From Idiomarina fontislapidosi (GTDB lineage Bacteria; Pseudomonadota; Gammaproteobacteria; Enterobacterales; Alteromonadaceae): 64,000 nucleotides of DNA. How positions within the stretch are numbered: the stretch's first letter is position 1; each line of letters opens with the position of its first letter. Made by a program: the position numbers and the translations under genes. Under the pieces are notes generated by a model. The model had not been told where the DNA came from. It saw only the letters and a program-made list of their open reading frames with translations, and did not search any database. The stretch covers positions 62,001 to 126,000 of the forward strand of contig NZ_QJST01000005.1 of NCBI RefSeq assembly GCF_003226255.1, read 5' to 3'. Below, in pieces: positions 45,522 to 54,442 of this stretch.

Positions 45522-45560
45522 AATGTTTAATTTTATATTAACAGCTGTTTAAAAGATGTA

Positions 45561-45584
45561 AAAAAGGCAGCCCGAAGGCTGCCT
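45561..45584 (-). terminator. Rho-independent terminator of the third large receptor gene
   Basis: AGGCAGCC and GGCTGCCT with a TTCG loop on the minus strand, followed by Ts. It lies 30 bases after the receptor stop. Confidence 0.85.
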
Positions 45585-45613
45585 TTTAATGTTAGCTGTT
45601 GCTTAATTTTAAC

Positions 45614-48514
45614 TTACATGAACTGGTAAGAGACGCTCGCGAATACATAACGACCTAACGCATCGAAGTAACCAGGATAGGTGTTACCGTTACTACCCGG
45701 TGCGCCTGTTAAGTACGGAGGATCGTTCTCAAGTACGTTGTTCACACCCACGCTCACTGTGGTGTTCTCGCCCCAGCGATAACGAGCAGTCAAGTCAAGG
45801 TAGCTTTCAGCATCAATGTCTTGAGCGCCATCATCCAACTGCTGTGTCTCGCCAAGGTAACGCCAGTTAGCTGATACTGCTAAGCCGTCGTTATTTTCCC
45901 ACGTTGCACGCAGGTTATGCTGCCACTCTGGGTTTGGAGAACCACAGACGCCGCCCCAATAACCCGCACACTCGTATACACGAAGGCCTACGACAGGTTG
46001 TGTGTCGAACTTAGTGAAGTAAGTACCCACCAAGTTAAACTTCAATTTACCGAAGTCATCATCAAAACGAAGCGTATAGCTCGAGTTGATGTCGAAACCA
46101 GAACGTTGTTCGAAACCAATGTTAACGTTAGTGGCTACGATGTTGTCTTCGCCTAACCAAAGTGAACCTGTTTGCGAACCACGGTTGATTAAGTCACAGA
46201 ACTGAGCATCGCCGGTGTCTAAACACAGGTCCAATGTGGTCTCAGCAGCAACAATACCAATCGCGTCTTCAACTTTGATATCGAAGTAGTCAACTGATAC
46301 GTCGAAGTCGCCATCCATTGTACGATAAACAAAACCTGCCGAAACAGTATCTGAGGTTTCTGGCTCAAGATTCGGGTTACCACCAAAGATCGCATTGTAC
46401 TGGTTAGCCGGGCTTTGTGGAATGCTGCCATACTGCGCTGACGTTACGCCAGTGCGTTGACATTGTTCCAATGTCGCCTCTGGGCTAGCTCCTGCACAAG
46501 GATCCGAGTCCATATCATACAAACCTAGCGATTGTGCTTGATACAATTCGCGAATGTTTGCGTGACGCGCTGAACGTTGGAAACTACCCCGTACTTTCCA
46601 CGTTTCGTTAATATCCCAACCTAGCGCTAACTTGTATGTATCGGTTTCTTTAGCAGTTGAGTACTCAGAATAACGATAACCTAAGTCCATCGTTAATGTA
46701 TCTGCCCAGTCAGCACCTTCTACTAAGTAGATTTTTGCTTCTGAAAAGATCTCGTCAACGCTTAAGCTACCTGATACACCGATCGTAGGACCACCTTGGC
46801 CAGCACCGTCACCCGAGGTAAAGCCACTATCCGGTTGGAAAATAAGCTCTTCAGTACGAGTGGTTGCACCGATAAGAAGTTCAACGCCGCCAACGGCCCA
46901 AGGACTGCGAACGCCGTAATCACCTAAGTTACCAATTGCGTAAGCAGTATATTCGCGTAAGTTAGTTTCACCATTCGCGTACAGAGGCAGCGTGAGGTAA
47001 TCGAGTGCTTCTTGGCTGATGTTCGGTGCAAAGATATTCCAAGGCACACAGTTTGGATCAACGCCACTCAGTGCTGCGGTACAAACGGCCTCACCGGTAT
47101 CAGGATCAGTGGTAACATTCAATGCACGACCAATGTTATTGATACTTAAGTCGTTTAGGTAGGTTGAACTTAGCGTTACGTTGCCGAAGTTAGCGGATAC
47201 GTCGTAACTCCAAGTGTCATTTAGGTAACCGCGGATACCAAACACACCGCGATAAGACAAGTGTTGGATATCGTTCTGACGTGGACCACCTTCGACGTTA
47301 CGTTTACCTATATAAACGCCTTCCCACACATTCGGATCGCCCGATGCGCCAGCAGGACCACCAGGACCACAGATAACACCCGCTTGTTGTTCAGACAAGA
47401 ATGGGTTGTCACAGCTTAAGTCAACCTGTGGGAAGAACGCACCTGATTCTGCAATCTGAGATACGCTGCGGTCTTTAACAAAACCCACTTCACCAAAGAA
47501 CTCCATGTTCTTGCTGATTTCATAGTGACCGAAGGCACCGATAGTGACACGCTCGTCTGGACGTTGAAAATAGTTACGTGGGCCGAAGTTGTACAAGCGA
47601 CCGTCGTATTCTTGGAACGTCCCTTGGTCGATGAAGTAATCGTAATCAACGAAGTCAGTTAATCGACCATCAGGGATAGTACCTGAACCACCGCACGAGT
47701 ATGCACCCGGACCACCGGCGAGCGAACAGATACTGTAATCACGGTTGTCCTGAGTTACGGCTTTAATGTCGCGGTAAGTCGCATAACCCGTGATGTTACC
47801 CTTACCATCATCAGCGTTCACACCCCAGATGATAGAGAAGTCATTCATGTGACCGTCACGACCTGAGCCTGGTGCTAAGTCGAAAGAGGCATCACGCGCA
47901 GCTTGCGCCACGTCGTTCTCATTTGGGTTATTGTATTGATAGAAGCTGTGTTGATAATCGAGCTTCACCCCTTCAAAGTCATCTTTCATGATGAAGTTAA
48001 CAACACCCGCGACGGCATCAGAACCATAAGTCGCAGATGCACCACCTGTGAGTAGTTCTACGTTTTCGACTAATGCGCCTGGAATTTGGTTCAAGTCAGG
48101 TGCTATCGCGCCTTGTAACGGAGAACCCATTACCAAGCGACGACCATTCATCAAGACCAAGGTACGGTTTGAGCCTAGGCCACGCAATGAAATGGTTGCC
48201 GTACCTGTTGCACCGTTTGAATCGGTTGAAGTTTGACCTGGGAATACTTGCGGTAAGTCGTTCACCAAGTCTTCGGTACGCACGTTACCCGAAAATTCAA
48301 ATTCTTCAGAGGTAACCTGAGAAATAGGACTCGAGCTCACAACGTTTGACGACTGTGGAATACGAGAACCTGTTACCTGAATGCGCTCGGCTACTTCTTC
48401 TGCTTGTTGATCATCAGAAGCAGGATCTTGCTGGTCCTGCGCCAAAGCAGGCATGCTAAATACACCTGCAATGGTTGCAGCCAACAAACTTTTGCGAAAA
48501 GTTGTGCTTTTCAT
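45614..48514 (-). CDS. TonB-dependent receptor, large (3 of 4)
   Basis: 966 aa. Signal peptide about 1-25 (ending ALA-Q), then an acidic stretch (DQQDPASDDQQAEEVAER), IQVTGSRIPQSSNVVSS, plug with TLVLMNGRRLVMGSP and ATYGSDAVAGVVNFIM, and barrel ending VFASVSYQFM, with a terminal methionine after the aromatic. The many paired cysteines in the barrel (for example CSLAGGPGAYSC) are typical of this class. Own promoter and terminator; GGGGAG before the ATG. Confidence 0.92.
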   Translation of the reverse strand: MKSTTFRKSLLAATIAGVFSMPALAQDQQDPASDDQQAEEVAERIQVTGSRIPQSSNVVSSSPISQVTSEEFEFSGNVRTEDLVNDLPQVFPGQTSTDSNGATGTATISLRGLGSNRTLVLMNGRRLVMGSPLQGAIAPDLNQIPGALVENVELLTGGASATYGSDAVAGVVNFIMKDDFEGVKLDYQHSFYQYNNPNENDVAQAARDASFDLAPGSGRDGHMNDFSIIWGVNADDGKGNITGYATYRDIKAVTQDNRDYSICSLAGGPGAYSCGGSGTIPDGRLTDFVDYDYFIDQGTFQEYDGRLYNFGPRNYFQRPDERVTIGAFGHYEISKNMEFFGEVGFVKDRSVSQIAESGAFFPQVDLSCDNPFLSEQQAGVICGPGGPAGASGDPNVWEGVYIGKRNVEGGPRQNDIQHLSYRGVFGIRGYLNDTWSYDVSANFGNVTLSSTYLNDLSINNIGRALNVTTDPDTGEAVCTAALSGVDPNCVPWNIFAPNISQEALDYLTLPLYANGETNLREYTAYAIGNLGDYGVRSPWAVGGVELLIGATTRTEELIFQPDSGFTSGDGAGQGGPTIGVSGSLSVDEIFSEAKIYLVEGADWADTLTMDLGYRYSEYSTAKETDTYKLALGWDINETWKVRGSFQRSARHANIRELYQAQSLGLYDMDSDPCAGASPEATLEQCQRTGVTSAQYGSIPQSPANQYNAIFGGNPNLEPETSDTVSAGFVYRTMDGDFDVSVDYFDIKVEDAIGIVAAETTLDLCLDTGDAQFCDLINRGSQTGSLWLGEDNIVATNVNIGFEQRSGFDINSSYTLRFDDDFGKLKFNLVGTYFTKFDTQPVVGLRVYECAGYWGGVCGSPNPEWQHNLRATWENNDGLAVSANWRYLGETQQLDDGAQDIDAESYLDLTARYRWGENTTVSVGVNNVLENDPPYLTGAPGSNGNTYPGYFDALGRYVFASVSYQFM

Positions 48515-48574
48515 GAGTTGAAACTCCCCGGAACTTTATTGTTTTTTACCTCAAAATATGGTTGAGGCAATTTG

Positions 48575-48603
48575 AATTTAGCAAGAAGTTAATTTTATGT
48601 AAA
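48575..48603 (-). promoter_or_regulatory. Candidate sigma-70 promoter of the third large receptor gene
   Basis: TTTACA, 17 bases, TAAATT on the minus strand, 61 bases before the ATG. The spacer ends CTTGC, as in the promoter of the fourth receptor at 51819-51847. Confidence 0.5.
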
Positions 48604-48702
48604 CACTTTGTTGCGCATATGTAATTAAATTTATTATAGAGTCTTTGACACAAAATTGTTTTTCTGAACGCTAAGGGGAGGAATTGCGTGGGAAATAGAA
48701 AC

Positions 48703-48740
48703 AAAAAAAATCCGCGACTGGTTTCCCAGCCGCGGATTTT
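48703..48740 (-). terminator. Rho-independent terminator of the fourth large receptor gene
   Basis: AAAATCCGCG and CGCGGATTTT with an inner CTGG/CCAG stem, then Ts on the minus strand. It lies 20 bases after the receptor stop. Confidence 0.85.
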
Positions 48741-48760
48741 GTGTGTTATGTAAATTTAGA

Positions 48761-51751
48761 TTAGAAGCGTGCTTCGAAACCTAAACGGACATAACGTGGA
48801 GTCTGCCATGAGTATGCAGCACCGTACCATTGGTTACGGTTACCTTCAGTTACTTCATAGTGCTCGTTCAATGAAGTAGGCTCTTGAGTATTCAACACGT
48901 TGAATACGTCAAGTGATGCTTTCATATCAACGCCACCAGCAGTGAAGTTGTATGCGACAGATGCATCAACGTTGAAGGTCCAAGGCGTACGACCTACCGT
49001 ACCACGCGGTACGCGATCATAAGTACATTCGCCTGTTGCATCGTCACAATCCGCGATGTAGAACGTGTCACCGTAGCTACCATAGATGTTTGGATTTTTG
49101 TCTGGGTAACCTTGACCGAACGCTGACAATGGACGACCACTTGACAAGGTGCTGTTGAAACCAACAGTCCAGTTTTCGTCGATGTCATAGCTTCCGAACA
49201 ATTTGAATACGTGGCGACGGTCGTTTGCTTGGTAACCTTGTGCGCCATCCATCAATGCTGGGAAGTCAAAGTCCTGAGTAATACCTGGATCCGCTTGGTC
49301 GATATCAGACTTAACGGCACCTTCGAAGTTACCAGTACTACGTGACCAAGTGTAGATGAAGTTCATACGGAAGTTATCAGTATTATACTTCAACTCAGTT
49401 TGCCATGCTAAGTACTCGTTGTTCGCTTCAGGCATTTGGATAGTTGTATCGTTTGGATGCGTAGTCAAAGAACCTTCATCAGGTTGACCGTCATACAACG
49501 GCAACTTGCTTTCGTCTAGTTGCTCGCCATCCCAATAGTAACCATCTTTGAACCATGAAGAATCTTCACCTGGGTTGATCAATACGCAGTATGGATATGC
49601 GTAGATACCACAGTAGTCATCCAATGCGCTGGTCACATCGCGGTAAGTACCACGTAGTGAGAATGCAAGGTCATCATTGATAGATTGCTCAAAACCGATG
49701 ATGAATTCTTCACGTGCAAACGGGTCCGCTTCTTGTGATTGGAATACTGGTTTTGAAGGAACAACAGAAACCGAACTCACAGTTTGGCTGTTGCCAGCTG
49801 AACCGTTAACAGGGTCAAGACCTTGTGGAACACCACTGTTTGGATCGATGCTATCGAAGTAGTAATACGTAGTTGTATCACTTACGCCCGATGCAGCACG
49901 GTAGATGGTGTTGTTAGGTACTGGTAGGTAGTATTCACCCCAAGTTGCGTACAACTTAGTTTCGCCTGTACCAAATACATCCCAGCTTGCGCCTAAACGT
50001 GGAGCCCAATCTGTATCAAAAGAGTACAAGATTTGGTCAGTAGTACCTGAACCTTCAAACTTGTCTTTACGAAGACCAATGTTCAAACGGACGTTATCAG
50101 TAACGCGCCATTCGTCTTCGATGTAGTATGCAGAAAGTTCTGAACCGAACTGACCACCACCTTCGAAGATACGGTCTGAAACGTAGTCAATCGGGCCGCC
50201 GCTGTTATTGGTGAACAACACGCCGCTGTCGCCTTGAACAGAACCGCCGTTCTCAAGTGTTGCGTATTCCCAGCTGTGACCACCGATAGGACGAGTGATG
50301 TTGGTAGAATCACGCTCTTGATAATCGTAACCTGCGCGGATTGTGTGATCACCCCAATAGTACTCGATATCTAAACGATACTGAGTGTTTTTATCGAAGT
50401 TTTCACCGATAGAACCACCAGGACCACATGATACTGCTGGGTCAGCAACGTCACGTGTATCGATTACAGTAGAACATTCAGTGTTTGATGGCTGTGAACC
50501 GTATTGAGTCTCTAACTCACCCGCCATAGCAGATACAGTGAGATCGTCAGTCCAATAACCCGTGTAGCTTAAGCTGTGAGCCGTACCACCATTCTCAAGA
50601 ATCGTCGTACCGATGTTGTTACCAATAACGCCAGTATTAGGGTTATATTGGAACGTTTCACGCTCTACAGTACGCTCGTTTGAATAACCGAAATAGCTCA
50701 AGCGATGGTTTGCATTGATATCCCAGTCAATTTTCGCGCCCCAGAACAGGTTATCGCCGCCAGTCGACTCGTCAACGTTGTAACGCGTATCTGCTGCGAA
50801 CTCGCCGCCTGTTACTGCTGCGTATTTGCTCTCGCGTGAACCCGGGTTAACCAACGCATAGATGAAGAGAGTATCTTCAATGATTGGACCTGACGCACTC
50901 AAAGATACGCTATATTCGTCAGTTTCGGTGACGCTGTTGTCACGGAATACATTACCTGTACCGCCTTGACCGCGCGAAATTTCACCTTCTTCTTGTAGGC
51001 CAGACGGCTCAAAGTAAGAAACCGCTGCGAATTCCCACATGTTGGTACCGCTCTTAGTGACGGCGTTAATCACACCACCAGTAGAACGACCATATTTAGG
51101 TGACATACCACCTGTTTTAACTTGGAATTCTTTGTAGAATTCGAAAGGTACTGAACCACAACCAAGACCACGGCGAGTATCAGTAACTTCTAAGCCGTTG
51201 ATGTAGCAAGAGTTCTCTGCAACCGATGCACCACCAAATGACGCAGTGTTACCGAAACCAGAGTCACCTTGAACGGTGCCTGGTGCAAGCAATGCGACTG
51301 AGGTCAAGTTACGCGCTACAGGCAGTTTATCGAACTCAACTTCACCTACAACCAAACCTGAGTTGGTGGTGGTCACGTCGACGTTAGAGATACGCGCGCC
51401 AGTAACTTGAATGGTTTCAACTGAGTCGCCGACAGTGATAGTCGGAGTTGCGTTGGTACCCAATGAAACACGGACGTTTTGAGTCGCTACAACCTCGGTA
51501 CCACGCTTCACTTGAAGCTCGTAGTTACCAGTAGGCATCGCTGGGAAGCGGAATTTACCGTCGCTTACTTCGATTTCACGAGAAAACCCGGTTTCTGGAT
51601 TTGTTGCTGTAACAGTCAAGCCTTGAACATTCTGAGCTTGCACTTCACCCAAAATGCTTGACTGCTGCTGTGCCATTGCTGGAGCGATGGCAGTCAATGA
51701 CGCTGCGACTGCGGCAGCGGTCAATGTGCGTTTAAAAAACTGAGATTTCAT
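48761..51751 (-). CDS. TonB-dependent receptor with N-terminal carboxypeptidase-regulatory-like domain, Oar-like (4 of 4)
   Basis: 996 aa from the chosen ATG. Signal peptide at 1-28 (MKSQFFKRTLTAAAVAAS, ending AMA-Q), then a CarboxypepD_reg-like beta domain (about 35-105, with FRFPAMPTGNYELQVKRG), a TonB-box-like ETIQVTGARIS, plug, and barrel ending RLGFEARF. The extra domain marks the Oar-like group of protein- or peptide-linked receptors. The ATG at 51751 has GGGAG before it; an in-frame start 13 codons earlier would spoil the signal peptide. Confidence 0.92.
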   Translation of the reverse strand: MKSQFFKRTLTAAAVAASLTAIAPAMAQQQSSILGEVQAQNVQGLTVTATNPETGFSREIEVSDGKFRFPAMPTGNYELQVKRGTEVVATQNVRVSLGTNATPTITVGDSVETIQVTGARISNVDVTTTNSGLVVGEVEFDKLPVARNLTSVALLAPGTVQGDSGFGNTASFGGASVAENSCYINGLEVTDTRRGLGCGSVPFEFYKEFQVKTGGMSPKYGRSTGGVINAVTKSGTNMWEFAAVSYFEPSGLQEEGEISRGQGGTGNVFRDNSVTETDEYSVSLSASGPIIEDTLFIYALVNPGSRESKYAAVTGGEFAADTRYNVDESTGGDNLFWGAKIDWDINANHRLSYFGYSNERTVERETFQYNPNTGVIGNNIGTTILENGGTAHSLSYTGYWTDDLTVSAMAGELETQYGSQPSNTECSTVIDTRDVADPAVSCGPGGSIGENFDKNTQYRLDIEYYWGDHTIRAGYDYQERDSTNITRPIGGHSWEYATLENGGSVQGDSGVLFTNNSGGPIDYVSDRIFEGGGQFGSELSAYYIEDEWRVTDNVRLNIGLRKDKFEGSGTTDQILYSFDTDWAPRLGASWDVFGTGETKLYATWGEYYLPVPNNTIYRAASGVSDTTTYYYFDSIDPNSGVPQGLDPVNGSAGNSQTVSSVSVVPSKPVFQSQEADPFAREEFIIGFEQSINDDLAFSLRGTYRDVTSALDDYCGIYAYPYCVLINPGEDSSWFKDGYYWDGEQLDESKLPLYDGQPDEGSLTTHPNDTTIQMPEANNEYLAWQTELKYNTDNFRMNFIYTWSRSTGNFEGAVKSDIDQADPGITQDFDFPALMDGAQGYQANDRRHVFKLFGSYDIDENWTVGFNSTLSSGRPLSAFGQGYPDKNPNIYGSYGDTFYIADCDDATGECTYDRVPRGTVGRTPWTFNVDASVAYNFTAGGVDMKASLDVFNVLNTQEPTSLNEHYEVTEGNRNQWYGAAYSWQTPRYVRLGFEARF

Positions 51752-51818
51752 AATTGTATAACTCCCTGGAATTATTTTTTTTCGTCGCAAAGCATCTAAG
51801 ACTTTTTGACGTCATTCG

Positions 51819-51847
51819 AACATAGCAAGACCAACAACATATGTAAA
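51819..51847 (-). promoter_or_regulatory. Candidate sigma-70 promoter of the fourth large receptor gene
   Basis: TTTACA, 17 bases, TATGTT on the minus strand, 68 bases before the ATG. It shares TGTTTACAT at the -35 and CTTGC before the -10 with the site at 48575-48603. Confidence 0.5.
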
Positions 51848-51880
51848 CAATATGTTTAAAAAGTTTGCTGTTGATGTTAA

Positions 51881-52534
51881 TTATTTACTCTGTTTCAACA
51901 GAAACGCCAACGATTCATTGTAGGGCTTTATTTTTGTAGCTTGCGCTAAAAATAATTCAGCACAAGCGATGGCATCGTCCATTGCATGATGACTTGTATA
52001 TGACGGCAGCCCATGCCTTGTACGACAAGCACTCAGAGTCAGTGACGAGTTGTTTAGTTGAGATTCACTGCTAAAAGACAGTTTGTTTTTTTCATAACTC
52101 AGCGTGTCAAAAATCCCCAAAGGCTCAAAATGTAAAGATTTTGTTATAGGGTTTTCACGAAGGTAAGACCAGTCAAGGCGTTGGTGATGACATACCATGA
52201 TACGATTGTAAAGAATTGCTTCTAAATCTTTTAAGATAGTCTTTATGTCGCCACCACTCGTTAACTGCGCTTTAGTCAAACCATGTATGGTGGGGCTTTG
52301 CTGTAAGTCGACATGAGCGGCAACTTGAAACTCATGGTAACGCGCTTCGTTGATTAAAATCATGGGCGGTTCAATCGGCACCCAAGCGATCGATAGGATG
52401 TGCCCACTCACCGGATCTAAGCTCGTCGTTTCAATATCAACAGCAATGTACCTCTGATCATGCCAAGGTTTTCGCAATTGTCGCTGTCTTGACCAACGTT
52501 TTCGCAAATGACTCCACCCGATACCCTTACGCAT
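51881..52534 (-). CDS. 3'-5' exonuclease, DnaQ/DEDDh type
   Basis: 217 aa with the exonuclease fold: the DxE pair in AVDIETTSLDP, the middle aspartate region around WSYLRENP, and the last motif SHHAMDDAIACAELF with the histidine and aspartate five residues apart. It is not a DNA polymerase epsilon subunit by context: the gene is coupled to the cNMP/CBS/DUF294 gene by a one-base stop-start overlap (TAATG). The same gene pair sits next to the symporter in many marine gammaproteobacteria. Its link to acetate use is unknown. Confidence 0.85.
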   Translation of the reverse strand: MRKGIGWSHLRKRWSRQRQLRKPWHDQRYIAVDIETTSLDPVSGHILSIAWVPIEPPMILINEARYHEFQVAAHVDLQQSPTIHGLTKAQLTSGGDIKTILKDLEAILYNRIMVCHHQRLDWSYLRENPITKSLHFEPLGIFDTLSYEKNKLSFSSESQLNNSSLTLSACRTRHGLPSYTSHHAMDDAIACAELFLAQATKIKPYNESLAFLLKQSK

Positions 52535-54372
52535 TAATACCCCTGCCGACTGAACTTAAGCCCAACGCCCTGTTGCGCCTGCTTAATAATCTTAAACGCC
52601 GTCTTGAGTTGCCGTCGCGAGAGCGTACTTAAACTATCGGGATCGATGGCATTTTTGGGCTCATCAGTGTGCCAAACGCGCAACTGGTGATCGAGCCTGA
52701 GTTGGGTTAAGAATTGCCAAGCTTCAAGCAGCGACTGTCGATCGCGCTCGCTAATGAGTCGACTGGATTGTAATCGTTCAATACGTTGCACCGTCGCGGG
52801 CTCAGTTACCCCTTGATGCAGCGCGTACAAACGCACAATGTCATTAATGAGCGCAATACCGTAGCGCTTAATATCAATACGCTCACCCTGCTCTACATCT
52901 TCAGTACGAAAGCGGTTAAATAATCCCAATGGCACCGAAATTCGATTGATCAGCAAAGCCAGGTTACCAATAAAAAATTCATTTTTGCCCAGCGACGCGA
53001 CCGCCTCGCGAAACTGATTAAACATTTTTTGTTGTCCGGCTACCGCGCGACTATCAAAAAAGATCTGGCAATACATCAATGCTTTAGGAGTTGGGTGTGT
53101 GGTCCAGCGTTCAAAACGCGCCAGCCATTGCTGCTGAGTACCGCGGCACTCAGGGTTCGACGCCATAATATTGCCTGGGCAGAGTGGCACACCACAATCA
53201 TGTAAGCCCTCGCAGACATATTCACCCAAGCGCCTGAACCAATCGAGCTGACTGTCGCTGAGCCCATCGGCAAGCAATAAGCCATTATCCTGATCAGAAC
53301 TCAAAGTTTGGTCCTCGCGCCCTTGCGAACCAAAAGCAAGCCAACAATAACGTGCGGGTGCCGCGCCATTTTCAGCTTCAAATAGCTTGATGAACTGGCG
53401 GGTCATGGCGTCGGTCAACGATGCCATCAAACGTCCCAAAATGGCTGTCTGCTTTACTCGCAAGGCGAAACTGTTCAAGTACTGCGGAATCTTTTCGGCT
53501 TCCTCGACAAGTTGTGCTCGGGTTGTCGACTTGTAAATCGAGCTGATTAAATAAACGGGTTCACTGCGCTGCTGTTTGATCAAGTCGGTAGCGGTGATCA
53601 TACCTACGGGTCGCAACTGTTCATCCACTACGGGTAAGTGATGGACGTTATTTGCGGTCATCGTTGTCAACGCGTCGAGTAACGAACGATGGGCAAACAC
53701 GGACTCCGGTAAATGTGTCATCACCGCAGCGACGGTAACATTAAACCCTAAACCCTTGGCGACAACGCGATTACGGATATCGCGATCGGTGAGTATACCG
53801 ACCAACTGGTCATTATCGACCACCAAAATGGATGACACGCTATGCTCCGACATCAGCTGTGCCGCGGACTGAATCGTTGTGTCGCTGGTAAGACTAATCG
53901 GCGCCCGCTGAATCACATCTTCTACACATTGCTCGGTCCAGTCGTAGTCGTCGTAACCGGCGGTCTTTCCTCGTCGTTCGGTCAGTAAGCGCTCACCATG
54001 GGCATTGATAAAATAGCGCTCAAACGCACGTGATTGGTTGCGTAATTGATCAAATGCAACTTGCGGTAATACATAGACAATGCCGTCTTCGATACACTGC
54101 AAGGTATTAATAATAGCGCGACCGCTAAGCAGCGACGGATAACCAAATAAATCGCCCTCCTCAAGCCGCTCGACTAATGTGCCGTCTTTGCCTTTGAGAT
54201 CAAACACACCCGAACGCACAATAAAGAGAGCCGGACTGCAATTGCGCATCATTTCATTGCAGTTGTCCGCATTCATGTAGGTTGACTGCATTTGCTTAAC
54301 CGACCACGTGCGTTGTTGTTCGCTCAAGTCGTCAAACGGAGGGCAATCCGTTAAGAAGCGTTCAATATCCAT
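52534..54372 (-). CDS. cNMP-binding / CBS / DUF294 nucleotidyltransferase-like protein
   Basis: 612 aa in four parts: a cyclic-nucleotide-binding-like domain (about 15-135, with LERLEEGDLFGYPSLLSGRA), two CBS domains (about 155-275, with DRDIRNRVVAKGL and MITATDLIKQQ), the DUF294 nucleotidyltransferase-like domain (about 310-450, with FGSQGREDQTLSSDQDNG) and the C-terminal DUF294_C domain. The GS and D-x-D residues of the nucleotidyltransferase fold are intact. GlnD-like regulators of this kind sit beside acetate-type symporters; a role in sensing energy state is inference. Confidence 0.9.
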   Translation of the reverse strand: MDIERFLTDCPPFDDLSEQQRTWSVKQMQSTYMNADNCNEMMRNCSPALFIVRSGVFDLKGKDGTLVERLEEGDLFGYPSLLSGRAIINTLQCIEDGIVYVLPQVAFDQLRNQSRAFERYFINAHGERLLTERRGKTAGYDDYDWTEQCVEDVIQRAPISLTSDTTIQSAAQLMSEHSVSSILVVDNDQLVGILTDRDIRNRVVAKGLGFNVTVAAVMTHLPESVFAHRSLLDALTTMTANNVHHLPVVDEQLRPVGMITATDLIKQQRSEPVYLISSIYKSTTRAQLVEEAEKIPQYLNSFALRVKQTAILGRLMASLTDAMTRQFIKLFEAENGAAPARYCWLAFGSQGREDQTLSSDQDNGLLLADGLSDSQLDWFRRLGEYVCEGLHDCGVPLCPGNIMASNPECRGTQQQWLARFERWTTHPTPKALMYCQIFFDSRAVAGQQKMFNQFREAVASLGKNEFFIGNLALLINRISVPLGLFNRFRTEDVEQGERIDIKRYGIALINDIVRLYALHQGVTEPATVQRIERLQSSRLISERDRQSLLEAWQFLTQLRLDHQLRVWHTDEPKNAIDPDSLSTLSRRQLKTAFKIIKQAQQGVGLKFSRQGY

Positions 54373-54385
54373 AAGTCCACCTGAT

Positions 54386-54417
54386 AAAAAAAGCTCCGAT
54401 GCGATGCACCGGAGCTT
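54386..54417 (-). terminator. Rho-independent terminator of the symporter genes
   Basis: AAGCTCCG and CGGAGCTT form an 8-base stem, followed by TTTTTTT on the minus strand. It lies 26 bases after the symporter stop and separates it from the cNMP/CBS/DUF294 gene. Confidence 0.85.
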
Positions 54418-54442
54418 GCTCTTTCACTCACTGGTTGGGAAA

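Noticed and set aside
39559-51661. Long open frames antisense to the large receptor genes
   Set aside because: They lack ribosome-binding sites and family features and mirror the codon pattern of the receptor genes; they are shadows.
51819-51847. TTGTTGGTCT in the fourth receptor's promoter as another copy of the direct repeat at 45488-45521
   Set aside because: It is a single 10-base match on the opposite strand relative to the gene and is not paired, so chance explains it.
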